From positions 248,001 to 312,000 of the forward strand of contig JABYQS010000005.1 in NCBI GenBank assembly GCA_022592435.1: 64,000 nucleotides of DNA. Direction: 5' to 3'. Under the pieces are notes generated by a model. The model was not told the origin of the DNA and ran no database searches. It was given only the letters and a program-made list of their open reading frames with translations. Position numbers and translations under genes: made by a program. Source of the DNA: Cerioporus squamosus. Lineage: Eukaryota; Basidiomycota; Agaricomycetes; Polyporales; Polyporaceae. Position 1 is the first letter of the stretch, and each line of letters starts with the position of its first letter. This document shows, in pieces, positions 23,206 through 34,800 of the stretch.

Positions 23206-23898
23206 CTACCGTGTCGGAGTATCGCCCCTCCATGATTTCTCCGCAGAGAAATATCCAGTCTCTACTTCCGCCTCCGTATCTGGCTGGGCGCTGGGACGCG
23301 AAACGCGCTCCGCCGCAAGTAACGCCAGCCTTCCAACGAAACTTGCCAGCGCAGCATTCCTCGCCCCTAGGCAGCTTCCTGGATCAAGCTCCAAGAAGAT
23401 AGCATCGCAAAGCAGCGATCCCATGGGTGCCGCAGATACCATCCAAGCCTGCCATAGGAGGGCGTGGACGCGTGGTGGCACGGGTCGGGAGAGACATCGC
23501 GATACTGGGGTCGCTTCGGTCTGTCGTGTTTCGGAGGACCCTATTCCGCACGAAGTACGCCCTTCGGGAGATAGAATCGTCGCGAGAAGGAGAGGGATGA
23601 CGAGGACCGAAGATCCGATGATGGCGAGGCGTAGGGTGGTGACGAAGTCGGCGTCAACGAAGGCATGGGAAGAAGCAGGGTATACGGGAATCCAGCGCAG
23701 GGCGACATGACCGAGGAGGATCGCACAGATATTGTGGATGGTGGCCGTGACGCTGGTGATGAGAGATAGCAGCACCGTCATCGTCGTTCCCGACTTCAGT
23801 ACGGAGGTCTTGGGCCACGATTCGGGCTCGCCGTCACCCTCAACATCGGCAGGGAGTGTCGCATCGTCGTTCGATGACTGCGGATGTATATGGCCCAT
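23206..23898 (-). CDS. Array membrane protein B, unknown family
   Basis: Single open frame of 230 residues starting MGHIHPQSSNDDATLPADVE. A soluble acidic N-terminus of about 45 residues is followed by four hydrophobic segments: TTMTVLLSLITSVTATIHN leading into the motif ILLGHVALRWIP; LRLAIIGSSVLVIPLLLATI; HALLWQAWMVSAAPMGSLLC; and ALASFVGRLALLAAERV. It ends in a short acidic/basic tail. The GH-x-x-LR-x-x-P motif after helix 1, a Trp-rich helix 3 and the VGR helix 4 are shared with its neighbours at 25.7 and 27.1 kb. There is no signal peptide-like start, and I recognise no enzyme motif. It is probably an integral membrane protein. Lineage-specific expansion is inferred. Confidence 0.7.
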   Translation of the reverse strand: MGHIHPQSSNDDATLPADVEGDGEPESWPKTSVLKSGTTMTVLLSLITSVTATIHNICAILLGHVALRWIPVYPASSHAFVDADFVTTLRLAIIGSSVLVIPLLLATILSPEGRTSCGIGSSETRQTEATPVSRCLSRPVPPRVHALLWQAWMVSAAPMGSLLCDAIFLELDPGSCLGARNAALASFVGRLALLAAERVSRPSAQPDTEAEVETGYFSAEKSWRGDTPTR

Positions 23899-24459
23899 GA
23901 TTGCGGGCCGTCGACTCGGATGGATGACGAGCCGATAACTGGTGTAGAGTACTTAGCCGGTACTGAGAAGTGAAGAAGCTATATGCAACCACGACAATGT
24001 ACGGTGAGTCAGAGGCAAGTGGCAACCCGCTGTTGAGCAGCCCAGCCATGGCGAAGCAGAGAGCGGTGATAGTACGCCTGCGAGAATTCTCGCCCAAGAT
24101 GGACAGTTACTTACTCACACTTACGACACCACGTCACTCACCGCGATACTCATGATACTGATTCTTCAGGACGCTTGTACAGTCCGCGGCCCGTTTCACC
24201 GTCTTTTCAGCTCTGACAAGTCCATGACCGAGGTGCGATTTATTCTTGATGACTATAACCAAACTGGGGTTTGCTGGGTGGAGAATAATGGTGGTTGAGC
24301 GAGAGTTGCCGAATTGGGGCGCCTGATCAGTGATGACGCGTACCGCCACCCGACTGATGGCGTCGCCGCTGAGTACTCCGCTGAGTCCGCTGAGTTATTA
24401 CCACCATGGCAGTAACCCCCATCTGTCGTTGTCCGAGGAGTCCGTGAATCGCCACAATG
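23899..24459. other. Intergenic within the membrane-protein array
   Basis: About 560 bp between array genes B and C. It presumably includes gene B's promoter; nothing else is identified. Confidence 0.4.
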
Positions 24460-25109
24460 TCATATATCCTCTTCAGTGCGAGTTTTCACCTCCGCAACAT
24501 CACTCGCCGTCTCTCTGTCCCTCGATTCAGCGCTCAGCCGGCGCACCGAAGAGCTCCGACTCAGACTGCTGAGTTGCCGCGTCCAGAGGTGCTTCGAGTA
24601 TCCTTGCTCGCGAGCCAGAGTGCTCGAGGAAACGGCGGTTGCGATGGACACCTCCATCATACGCAGGTGCCTTTTCGAGTCAGGATAGAGGGTCTCGTAG
24701 ATGACGGATCCGATAAGTCCCGTAGCGACCATCCAAACATGCCATAGGAGTGTCTTCGGGTGCGGTGGCGCAAGGCGCGACGATCTCAGAGCATAATTTA
24801 GTCGGATCACAGCCCTGAGAGTGACTAGGGACCTCATCTTCATCCCGATCACGAACCCAAAGACCACCATGTTATTAATGATATAGGGATAGCGAGGACG
24901 GCTGTCCCAAGCGCAGCGATTACGATCGTCGGCATCATCCTTGAAGCAACGAAGGGGCGTCGAAAGGGGAAGAGGCTGGCGGGTATGGGAAGGAGGCGGG
25001 GGAGAAGGTGCCCACCGAAAACAATGACCACATTGTAGATGCCGAATGCTATGCAGGTCGAGATTGACAACCGAAATGCCACGGACAATCCTCCCGGTTG
25101 CTTCACCAT
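24460..25109 (-). CDS. Array membrane protein C, unknown family
   Basis: Two frames of the same family. From the ATG at 25109: MVKQPGGLSVAFRLSIST, then IYNVVIVFGGHLLPRLLPIP (the family's GH motif) and TIVIAALGTAVLAIPISLIT. A 53-nt intron with a weak GTGGTC donor and a good CTCTCAG acceptor joins in phase to AVIRLNYALRSSRLAPPHPK, then TLLWHVWMVATGLIGSVIYE and a Ser/Arg-rich tail stopping at 24460. An upstream exon (ATG near 25230, MASAVDLEASAASVPS) is possible but I could not join it in phase. Alternatively the two frames reflect a frameshift. The helices align with those of B and D. Confidence 0.55.
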
Positions 25110-25705
25110 GTTAGTTAGCTCGTCGGTTTCTCCATCAGTCGTCGTACTACCGGCGAAGGACGTGCCTTCTCCGTCGGGTATGGGAAGGCACTGAAGCAGC
25201 ACTGGCCTCCAAGTCAACCGCGGACGCCATCATGAAGTGAGTGTTATATGCAGCTGTTGAGAATTGCGATTGAATTTCAGTATAATGTATCAGGTCATGT
25301 AAGGCACGTTGCTCACCTCTTGAATGATCGTAGGAGTCACGCTGGGGACCGTATCTGCGGCAGCGGGGTTGGAAAAGACACACCCCCACGATACCATCTG
25401 GATAGGTCCTGACAGCTTGGGAACGTTCGGCTCGTCAACAACTCTATGACGAGGGAATTTCGGTAACAGCCGGGCAGGCCAAGTCGGTTGTGTGCGGACA
25501 TATCCAGGACATAAGCCACCCTAAAAATATCCCGACCCCCCGAATGCCTTTATGAAAGATATAGACGCACATCGGACGCACTGAACAGCAGAGTCAACGA
25601 TGCATCTGAAGCGGAGCACGGCGCCGTAGATGAAGATACACATGGGGTAGAAATACAATCACCTGAACGGGTCGTGGCTAACAGCCCCTCGCTACACCGG
25701 ATACC
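25110..25705. other. Intergenic within the membrane-protein array
   Basis: About 600 bp. The left end may hold an unplaced first exon of gene C (around 25,150-25,235). Otherwise nothing is identified. Confidence 0.35.
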
Positions 25706-26479
25706 TCACTTCCTGACTAGTCCCGGGCCCTCCTCGGCGGCTGCCGCTGTAACCCGTTGCATCGCATCCCCTTCCCATGCTTCTGCGCGCAAGTGCACAA
25801 GCTCGTCATCCACTTCAGCCTCGTCCACCTGCACTGCGGTCCGGGGGGTACGCCAGCGCCCATAAACCCATCTGACAGCCATGGCTGTCAATCGTCCTGC
25901 CACAGCAGCGAGGACCAACCCCACACTGCCCAGAGTGTCGTCAGTCTCAGGGTAGAATGCGGAGGAGAGGAACAAGCCGATAGGTCCGGCCAGAATCATC
26001 CAGCACTCCCAAAGGACAAGTTGAGCGCCGGATGATATAGAACGAGGCATGAGCTGACGCAAAGGTTGCAGGGAGGGGATAGTGGGGTATGTCTGTTCAT
26101 CCGCGATTTGATGCCAGAAGAGTATCGCGTCGGCAAACAGGGGAACAGCTGTGACGACGGTCCCGAGCATAGCGATGTCGAAGGTCGAACGTAGACCAGC
26201 ATCGAGGAAGGCGCTGCGGGGTAGGAGGAAGTGGAGAGGGCCGGGGATGTAGCGGAGTACGAGATGCCCAAAGGAGATTGCAAGCGAGTTGTAGAGGACC
26301 GCCGCAAGACATGTGAGGACGGAGAGACCGAGCACGGCAGCTCGCCCCCACCGTTGCTTGCGAGTCGCCTGGCCGTCCTCTCTACCATGTGGGACATGAT
26401 CGATCCGGGAGGAAGTTTGGCCTCTAGAGTGCGAGGCTTGTGGGAGAATGGTTGCCGCAAAGTACGTAGACGACGACAT
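25706..26479 (-). CDS. Array membrane protein D, unknown family
   Basis: Single frame of 257 residues from MSSSTYFAATILPQASHSRG. The soluble N-terminus is followed by AAVLGLSVLTCLAAVLYN running into LAISFGHLVLRYIPGPLHFL, then TFDIAMLGTVVTAVPLFADA, then LVLWECWMILAGPIGLFLSS, then GLVLAAVAGRLTAMAVRWVY. The cytosolic-looking C-terminus is rich in acidic residues (VDEAEVDDELVHLRAEAWEG). It is the best-preserved member and the clearest statement of the family pattern: GHLVLRY-(x)-P after helix 1, W-x3-G-P-I-G in helix 3 and AGR in helix 4. A TTATAAAA box on the minus strand (near 26,575) lies about 95 bp upstream of the ATG. Function unknown. Confidence 0.75.
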   Translation of the reverse strand: MSSSTYFAATILPQASHSRGQTSSRIDHVPHGREDGQATRKQRWGRAAVLGLSVLTCLAAVLYNSLAISFGHLVLRYIPGPLHFLLPRSAFLDAGLRSTFDIAMLGTVVTAVPLFADAILFWHQIADEQTYPTIPSLQPLRQLMPRSISSGAQLVLWECWMILAGPIGLFLSSAFYPETDDTLGSVGLVLAAVAGRLTAMAVRWVYGRWRTPRTAVQVDEAEVDDELVHLRAEAWEGDAMQRVTAAAAEEGPGLVRK

Positions 26480-27086
26480 CTTGGAGCTGCGAGTGTCACT
26501 GGCAAGCGTTAGCACAACGTACCGAGGTCGATCATAAGGTACATACCGGAGGATGGTACGCAGAAGCAAGGCGTTTTATAACGTGCAGAGACACGCCACA
26601 TCCTTATGTACCTGTGAAACCTGTGAATTGTCGCCCGGGGGAGCAGATGACAGCCTGCGAAGGCCGGATGGCAGCACTACCTAATGGATATGGCTCCCCG
26701 AGCGAACGTGCCGTACGACTTCCTTGATACAGCCGTACATAGCCGCAGCGAAGATTCACCACGCTTCACAAGCTCTCCACAACGCTACTTAGACGACTAT
26801 TTGGCGTACGAAGATGGCAGCCGAGTCTTGACTGGATTAGCTGGACAGACAGCTGCACCTGCTCCATCGATGACTGTGTGGTTGAGCGCGACCCGTTCCC
26901 ACGGGCGTCTTCGCTATCGCGTGTGGCACCGCCACGAGACCATTCAGCAAAGTGGTCCCACGCGGTCTGTCCAAGTTGGTCTGGACCGTCTGGTTATATG
27001 GACATTCAAAGCGGCACCCAATTCCCTCTTGCACTCGCATCTGCCATCCGCCTTTCCACCATCTCTGCCCAGCGGTGCGCCACGCC
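26480..27086. other. Divergent promoter region inside the array
   Basis: About 600 bp between array genes D (minus) and E (plus), which are head to head. Apart from the TATA-like box for gene D, I see only a long plus-strand open frame (from 26,684) that looks non-coding in composition. Confidence 0.4.
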
Positions 27087-27984
27087 ATGGATACAATAGA
27101 GAAAGGTGGCGTCCGGAACAGTCGTTATACGCGAAGGAGCGCTGCTGATGAGTACGTTTTGAATTGCATACATACTCTCGTCGGCAGACTTCGAGAGAGC
27201 TGCCACAGACATCGAGCTGGGAGAACGCAGCAGCTCGAAAGGAGTCGTGGACAACGATGCCAAGGTATCCGGTGCTGGACCGGCCGTCTCTGCAAGGACT
27301 TGGACCGCAAGTCCTCCGATTGTTCGTCTGGTCGAGTTCGGTCATCGAATGCACCAAAGTGCACGCGCCAAGTTCGAAGAGGCATACCCGCATATCCTCG
27401 ATCGACTCAGACGTTTCCTCAAGCTCTGCGGCCTCACGTTCGTGATCATCTTCATCGTCGCCCTCGCCTCTTTCATCATGGCGCTCTCGCACTGGTTCAC
27501 TATTGTCTTCGGTCACTTGGTCCTTCGCCAAACCGTCCCCCGATCCATCGATAACTCGTTCTACGAGATGAAGCTGGATAACACCATGATCTTCGCCGCC
27601 CTGGGAGCCATCATTGTTAACCTTCCCCCATTCATCACCTTCCTGCTCTCCATCCCATTCACGTTCGATCGCACTGTCATCGAGGGCAGTGCCGCTCCTG
27701 CGAACGAGTTTATCAAGCGTATCACGCCGAGGAATCGCTATATGCTCCTCCTTCTCAAGTATGCGCCGCGTCTCTCCGCTGCTCCAATCGGTTGCAAGAT
27801 CTTCTGGCTCCTCACTGCGCCAGACAACCCGGAAGAATTCGTCTTAGATCCGTTACACGCTTTTATGGCTGGTGTCGCGGGAGAAGTGGTGCTTACCGCG
27901 ATGGGCCTGATCAAGGATGCCTTGAGGAAGCGGTTTCGGAAGGATACTGGTGACATCACGACCAGCGGTACGTTGCCCATGTAG
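27087..27984 (+). CDS. Array membrane protein E, unknown family (opposite strand)
   Basis: ATG at 27087 (MDTIEKGGVRNSRYTRRSAA), a 46-nt intron (GTACGT...GAG AG), then TDIELGERSSSKGVVDNDAK and an uninterrupted frame to TAG at 27984; about 280 residues. After a soluble, helical N-terminus come FVIIFIVALASFIMALSHWF leading into TIVFGHLVLRQTVP, then MIFAALGAIIVNLPPFITFL, then LLLLKYAPRLSAAPIGCKIF and HAFMAGVAGEVVLTAMGLI. The GHLVLR motif is identical to that of gene D, and the SAAPIG / VAG(E) motifs match helices 3 and 4. It is the only copy on the plus strand, so the array includes an inversion or ancient head-to-head pair. Coding sequence looks intact. Confidence 0.75.
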
Positions 27985-28139
27985 TGGATCTTGGCAGTTT
28001 CTTGGAGGGTTTGGGTGATCGGGTGGATTGTTATTATGGCATGGCATGCGTACATGGACATGCATCGAACATTACTATCGTAGTATAGGACATCGTGACC
28101 TCCTTCCTTGTACTCCTCGACTTCTCGATAGCAAGGATG

Positions 28140-28886
28140 TTAGTGGCCTGAACCCAACGCTGGCCTCTCCGCCTCTATCCTTGGGGTTACCCAGGAGGCC
28201 TGCAGTCGACGCTAGAGTCTTGTCAAAAGCAACGGTGGAAAGTGGGATACTCACAATCATCGTCACGTTCTCTGCACCATCCTCACCAACCCATCTCTTC
28301 ACCGTGGCCTGGTCTACGCTGACGCTGTTGACGTGACGTGCAAGTCGCTCCAGCTTCTCCGGGTCCATGCCGTACTTCTTCGCAAGTTCTTCGATATCCT
28401 TCTGCGTGGAGACATACTTCCGCTCCTCTAGGAGCTCTGCGAGGGATAGGGCTACCAGACGATTCTTGGTCGGCCGCGATGAACGCGCTTCATCCTCAGA
28501 ACGAATCCGTGTTTCGTACAGCTGCTGAGCAGAAGCGGCAGCCTTATCCAAGTCCTTGTCAGCAGTGTAGCATATCATACAAGAGACCTGTACTCACGGG
28601 ACGTATCGCTTGCATATGATGATCCACAGTAACTGGACCGAGCCTGCTCAGATTGGCTAGAAAGTGCGGATCCTGAGAGTCCCGCATGATAGCTAGTAAC
28701 AGCATGAGTAACGAGTCAAACCACCATGGCCACATACTCACCATCGTCCTTACTCTCGCTGGCTTGCGGTGTCGGGCGCGCGTGAGAGTGAGGCTGGTCG
28801 CCGAAGCCAGGTGTCCTTGCACCAGCCCATGTCGGCGGGGTTCGTGCGAGCTTTCGTGCAGCAGGCTTGGAGGCAGAAGATCCCAT
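28140..28886 (-). CDS. Conserved fungal protein with N-myristoylation motif, unknown function
   Basis: The start at 28886 gives MGSSASKPAARKLART, a textbook N-myristoylation signal with basic residues behind it, suggesting membrane attachment. Further exons read DPHLANLSRLGPV-like (actual: DPHFLANLSRLGPVTVDHHM), then AQQLYETRIRSEDEARSSRP, LSLAELLEERKYVSTQKDIE and KYGMDPEKLERLARHVNSVS, then VKRWVGEDGAENVTMI. After a GTGAGT intron the last exon gives ASWVTPRIEAERPALGSGH and TAA at 28140. The arrangement looks like a conserved fungal protein that I recognise only as hypothetical. It shares a 219-bp divergent promoter with the hos2-like gene. Confidence 0.7.
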
Positions 28887-29105
28887 GGCAAGCGTACGAC
28901 GGTCACGCAGATGGGCGTATGTACTGAACCGAGGTATTCGCCAGTAAAGGTCAGGACGGGCGGAGGAGAAGAGTTGGAGAAGACCAAGTGAATCGAAGCG
29001 CGTTCGCGGGCTGAACGCGTCGCGGCCCGGTGACGCCGTCTCGAGCACGGCGCGACGTCGACGGCGTTCGCGTTGCCCGCGGCAACTTTTCTTCCATCCT
29101 CGACC
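28887..29105. promoter_or_regulatory. Short bidirectional promoter (myristoylated protein / hos2)
   Basis: Only 219 bp separate the two divergent start codons, so both genes must share this promoter space. It is GC-rich. I see no single TATA box that clearly serves either gene. Confidence 0.6.
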
Positions 29106-31181
29106 ATGTCCAAACGGCGCGTCACGTACTACTATGACCGTAAGCGCAGATAGTTACTACGCGCGGGGGCGTATCGAGCTCACGATGAGGTGAACAGCGG
29201 ACGTGGGTGCATATAGTTATGGCCTTTCGCACCCCATGAAGCCTCAGCGCATGCGCATCACGCATGAGCTGCTCACTGCATATGACATGTTGCCGAAGAT
29301 GCACGTTCTGGTATGTTCAATGCATATCATCAGCCACGCATCGCGCTGAAAGGTTGTTGGACAGAGAGCGAAACGCGCTACGGCCGAGACGATGACCCGG
29401 TTTCACACCGATGAATACGTTCGCTTTCTCTCAAGAGTAACCCCGGAGAACGTCGAGCAACTCACGCATAAAGGGACGCAATTTCTTGTGGGGGAGGACA
29501 ACCCTGCATTCGAGGGAGTGTTCGAGTTTTGTTCCATCTCGGCCGGTGGATCTATCGGTATGTTCTCTTTGGTAACCGTACCGTCCCATCCACCAATCCA
29601 ACGCATCCCCACCGTATTCAGCCGCTGCGCAACGTCTCATGAGTGGCGAAACGGACATCGCTATCAACTGGGCGGGAGGGCTGCACCATGCCAAGAAGCG
29701 CGAGGCCTCCGGCTTCTGCTACATCAACGACATCGTCCTCGCCATCCTCGAAATGCTGCGCTCCGTCCCCCGCGTCCTATACATCGACATTGACTGCCAC
29801 CATGGAGACGGTGTTGAGGAAGCGTTCTACACCACCGACCGCGTCATGACGTGCTCCTTTCACAAATTCGGCGAGTACTTCCCTGGCACCGGCACGCTCT
29901 ACGACAGGGGTCGAGGAAAGGGTCGAGGGTATGCACTGAACGTGCCGCTGAAGGATGGGATCACAGACGAGGCGTACAGGAGTGTGTTCGAGCCGGTGAG
30001 TGGTACTTCTCGCCTGGGGTGCCTCCCTCCGTAGAACAGGGCTGAGGCTATGGGTCGTTAGGGATGAGCTCACACTTGGCACCGGCCCCAGATTATCGAC
30101 AAGATCCTCGAAGTCTACCAGCCCAGCGCGATCGTCCTCCAGTGCGGCGCGGATTCGCTCTCCGGGGACAAGCTCGGCTGCCTGAACCTCACCATGCAGG
30201 GGCATGCGAGCTGCGTGCAGTATATCCGCAAAAAGAACATCCCTCTACTCCTCCTCGGTGGCGGTGGATACACCGTGAAGAACGTCGCGCGCACCTGGAC
30301 ATTCGAGACAGCATGCGCTCTGGGCATCGAAAACGAGATCGACCTCAACCTGCCCTGGAACGAGTACTTCGAGTGGTTCGGGCCCAGGTACCGTTTAGAA
30401 GTGCTAGCGAGCAATATAGAGGACATGAACGTCGGTTCGCTAGACAAAGTTCGGTGAGTACCAGCTATCATATTGCTGGTAGACTTTCTGACGTTGAGAG
30501 ACGCACAGCTCGGATGCTCTTCAATTCTTGTCTCAACTGCGGCCTGCACCTTCCGTGGGGCTGCAAGATGTTCCTGAAGAGAGCGTGGGGCAGCATCTTG
30601 GAGTCGGACGTGTCTACGAGCAGGCTCCTCTGGACGACCTCGATGAGAAGCTGGCGCGTAAGTCGGGCAGCATCGCATATCGCCCACGTTCAATACTAAC
30701 AGCATGGGGCCCAGAACACACGCGTTTCGTATACAACCTCCAAGACTCCATGGCGCGGCCCCAGTCTGAGTCGGAATCCGAGGGAGAAGAGTCCGACTCC
30801 TCTGCTACCCGCACCCGCTCACGCAGCCGCCGTGCCCATTCACACAACATACGCAGTGGGAAGAAGCGCATGAGCCTCCTCACGGGCGAGTACTTTGACG
30901 ATCCTCGATTAGAGGAGCGCGAGAACGGGTACTATGACCTCGGGTGTGGGCATGAGCCATGGGCGAACAGTGACACTGTTGGGCGCGGCACGCGGAGACA
31001 CTTCTTCCGTGGCGCGGCACAATGGGACTCGGCACTGCAGCAGGTTATCCTAGAGAGGGAGCGGGCTGGGGCGCAGAATGACACATTCGATTTGTCCAAG
31101 GCGATGGCTGCAGGTCGACAAGATGAGGAGCTATTCGAACCTCCTGAGGACGAGATGGACGTCGACGTCAAGGACGACTGA
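29106..31181 (+). CDS. hos2: Class I histone deacetylase, Hos2/HDAC3 type
   Basis: Zn-dependent lysine deacetylase acting on histones, in yeast the catalytic subunit of the Set3 complex. [11 protein letters not shown] starts at 29106, then [20 protein letters not shown] and [20 protein letters not shown]. The catalytic core includes [20 protein letters not shown] (active-site His pair), [15 protein letters not shown] (metal ligands), [13 protein letters not shown] and [25 protein letters not shown] and [15 protein letters not shown] favour Hos2/HDAC3 over Rpd3. The C-terminus has an SR/acidic tail ([13 protein letters not shown]...) and ends [10 protein letters not shown]. At least five introns. 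All catalytic residues are present, so an active enzyme is expected; the extended basic/acidic tail is longer than in yeast. Confidence 0.93.
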
Positions 31182-31839
31182 TCTGACCCCGCCGGTAACT
31201 TATCACATCTGTATGTATTCTCTGTACTATACGCTCTTGTACCTTCGTTCGATAATGCGTAGGGTATCCTTCGAAGTTCTTGCCGAATTCCACTCAGCTC
31301 GCGCACACATCCTAACACATTTCAGCGTTATTCTTCTATGTTTCAGTGGTCATGTACACGACCTCCAGTATGTAATACATAGTACGCGACCAGACTTGGA
31401 TATGGAGAGAGATTGAGAGAACAAAGACGAGGAGAGATGCAGAACCAACCAGTCACCCTGAAGTACAGTATCATAGCTCGATACCGTCCTACGGCCCAGA
31501 CCGCGTCCAACTTTTGAGTGGAGTATTGGAACAGATAGAATGAGTGCGCGCGACGACTATACGGGATATTGGGGGCAGGTGGTGGAGGCGAGTGAGGAGT
31601 GACGAGGATGGCGACAGCGCATTGTGGAGATGGGAGGATGAGGGTATCTGGTGAGGCAGGGAGGACACGCAAACACGCGCCGCCGGCGCGAGAACGCAAT
31701 ACGATAATATGTAGCAAACATGGAAAAGGAGTAGCGAGAAAGAACGGAGTATCCTCGTAGCTCGGCAGTATGTTCCGGAGAGCAGTTCGTAACAATTCGT
31801 GAAACCGATAGCGGTCGCATGAGGAAAGCGTCGAGGAAT
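31182..31839. other. Intergenic between convergent genes
   Basis: About 660 bp holding the 3' ends of hos2 and the Pumilio-type gene. No convincing gene. Confidence 0.5.
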
Positions 31840-34800
31840 CTAAGCGTGGAAGGTGCCCATGTTCGGCGGGTTCTGTTGATACATTTGATACATGTACGCC
31901 TGGTAGACGTGCGGCGGGACGGACTGCGGAGCCATCCCGTTGTACTGCGGCGGCATGTTCATCATGCTGGCAGCTTGGTTGAGGTTGGGCGACTGGGCAC
32001 CATAGGGAACGGGAGACGGCGAGACAGCGTTACCGGACTGCATGCCGCCGTTGCGACGAGGAGCGTTCCTTGGGGTCTGAGCCTCGGGAGTGCGAACGGC
32101 GAAGGGATTGAACGGATCCGAGTTCGGCGAGAACGCAGAGGACGGGTTGGAGCGACCTCCACGTTGCTGAGGAGGAGGAGCAGCAGCAGCAGCAGCGCCG
32201 TTCTGACCATAAGCCGGGTCGATCTGCAAGCGAGGAGGGGCCGAAGCAGCGTTCTGGCCACCCATCTGCAGCGCGGCCATCATGGACTGCAGACCCTGGT
32301 CGCTCGAAGGGTAGCCCGCAGGAAGACCAGGCATGCCGTACTGGTTCTGCTGATTGTACTTTGACTTGCCGCTCGGCTGAGGGATGTTGGTAGTGTACGT
32401 CGGCTGCAAGTTGGGCACAGGCAGCCCAACCTCCTCGATCAGGCGGCGGTAAGCTTGGGTCGCGATGACCTTCAGCTCGATGAGAACGCGTTTAGTCGCC
32501 TCGACGTAGCTCGGGCGTTGCGCGGGATCGACGAAGGGGCTCGTCAGGATCTTGTGAACGACCGCGACGCCGTTCACCTGATCGCCCAACACATCGGTGA
32601 GGACGTGGTCTCCAGGCGAGTTGAACAACGCTTCAACGATCTGCTTGGACGCCTCGGGCTCGACCTTCTGGTTAACGATCCGGAGCACCGTCAACGACTG
32701 CAAGCTTGTGCGTGCACAGGTGCGATAGGTGGGGTGTGAAGCGGGGAGCCAGGAGGTTGTAGCGTGAAGGGAAGCTCGACGTGTCCAGGAGCCAGGTCAG
32801 CAGCAGCGCGCCGTTAGGATTGGTGGCGAGGGGGATGGAGTTAAGAATGATCGCGGTGGCGATGCGGCGCTGCTGGTTGAGGGTGATGTTGGAGCTCTCG
32901 AGACAAGCCCTCATGCTGCGAGCACCGAAGCGTCCCTGCGCGATCTCCCACAGACGATCAACCATGGCGTCGAACAGGAAGTCCGTGGCAGGTGCACCGA
33001 AGCGAAGACAACATCTGCGTTCTCTCAGTATGCTACTACCAACGTGACGAGACAGATCACTCACTGTACAACATAGTTGCCGAACTGATCCAGAAGGAGT
33101 GGTGGAACGTAGGGCCGCAGGTTCTGGGTGATCAGAGCAACCTCCTCCGGTGTCTGCACACACTCGATGATCTTCTGCGCAGCCCAGGTGCCGTTCTTGT
33201 GGATGCCAATCATCGCCAGGTGCGGCGCGATCCGCTCGAGCATCGCCATCCGGGGTCCAGGGGAGCACTTCTCGAAGAGCTTCTGAACAACCTACAACAC
33301 CGGACCTGCGTCAAAACCGGGACCCACAGGGCGACATAGGGTTACTCACCGTGTTCCCAAGCCAGTCCGAGGCGAGGTCGACGATCTCGCCATCGAGGAA
33401 GTCAGCAGCGACGTTGTCGATTTCCTCCGTCGTGATGGTACTGGTATCAAGCCTCTTGCGCAACTCGCGCAGCTTAGAGGCGTCCCAACGCCTGTTGTGG
33501 GGTCTCTCAGAGACCAAGGGGATAGTGGTATAGTACATGGTCGGAGGGCGGAACTCTGGAAGAGTGTCAGGGACATGGTCCAAGGGCAACGGCCGATACA
33601 CGAACCTGCAAGAGTCTGGATATCAGCCTCTGCATCGGGGCTGCCTCCGCTCAGCTCCTTCATAATCATCTGCTGCTCGGTCACCGAGGGGGTCCATCCG
33701 GCAGGCTTGGTGACGCCATCATAAGTATGCGCGCCAGAGGCAATCATGCTGAGGAGCAGGTTCGACCGATAGTTCTCAAGAGAGCCGCTGAGCACCTGTT
33801 GATCGACCGGAATCGTGGATGCACCCTTGATGTTCCGGAGGGCATGGATCGTAGCCCCAACGCTCAAGTCACCGATACCCTGAACGTTGACGTTCGCAGC
33901 TTCGTCTTGACCGCCGCTGTTGTCCTGGCCGTTCTTGACGGGCACCTTCGCGAAACCGATACGAATGGCCCCGACATCACTGCCGAGAACATCACGTCCG
34001 TTGAGGGCCTTGCGAGCCCTAACCGCATCATCCAGACGCTCAAAGTTGACTGAGCACAGTCCGTCAACATCCACTCTCTACGCCAAGCAAGGAAGGGCAC
34101 GTACTGAAGCCACAGTTCTTGTGTGTGAGAACACGAGCGGACTCGATCGGCCCGTAAGGGCTGAACACACTGAGGATGGTGGCAGGAGTCGTCGTCGACG
34201 GGATCGACCCAATCCAGAGCGCTCGAGTAGGAGTGGACTGGAGCTGCGCATCCATGCCGTTGAGGCCCGCATTGTTGCTTCCAGACTTGCCCAATGCGCC
34301 ACCCGGGGATGTAGCGATCGGGCTGTTCAAGTTGGCCCCTTTCGCGGGAGCGACGGGAGCGCTGTCCGCCTTACCGAAACCAATGCGGACAGTCTGACCG
34401 TTCGGCATGCCGATATCTCCGCCAAGGCGGTTGAGAACATCCTCCTTGGCGCGAATCGCATCCGCTTGATCGACGAAGTTGACGAAACCGCACTCCTGTA
34501 TGACATGCGCACCGTCAGTCTCTGAACGATGCACATTGCAGGCTGCTAACTAACCTTCTCCGGAAGCAACCTGAGCGACTCGATGGCACCGTACGGGGCG
34601 AACACATGGATGAGTTGCTCGCTCGTGAACGAGGCGTCCAGGTTACCGATCCACAAGGAACGAGTGGGGGTCTGGATCTGGGAGGACGGATTCTCCGACT
34701 TCGGGGAAATGGCGCGGTTCTGGTTCGACGACGGTGCGGCGAGATACGCAGAGGCGCGGCTCGCAGGTGGCTCAGCGTTGGGGAAGTGCACGCTCGCGGC

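Noticed and set aside
24849..24870. Frameshift in array gene C
   Set aside because: A 53-nt intron with a CTCTCAG acceptor joins the two frames in phase, so a frameshift is not required, although the donor is weak.
26684..27148. 154-codon plus-strand frame upstream of array gene E
   Set aside because: No domain or signal, and it overlaps the start of the supported gene E in another frame.
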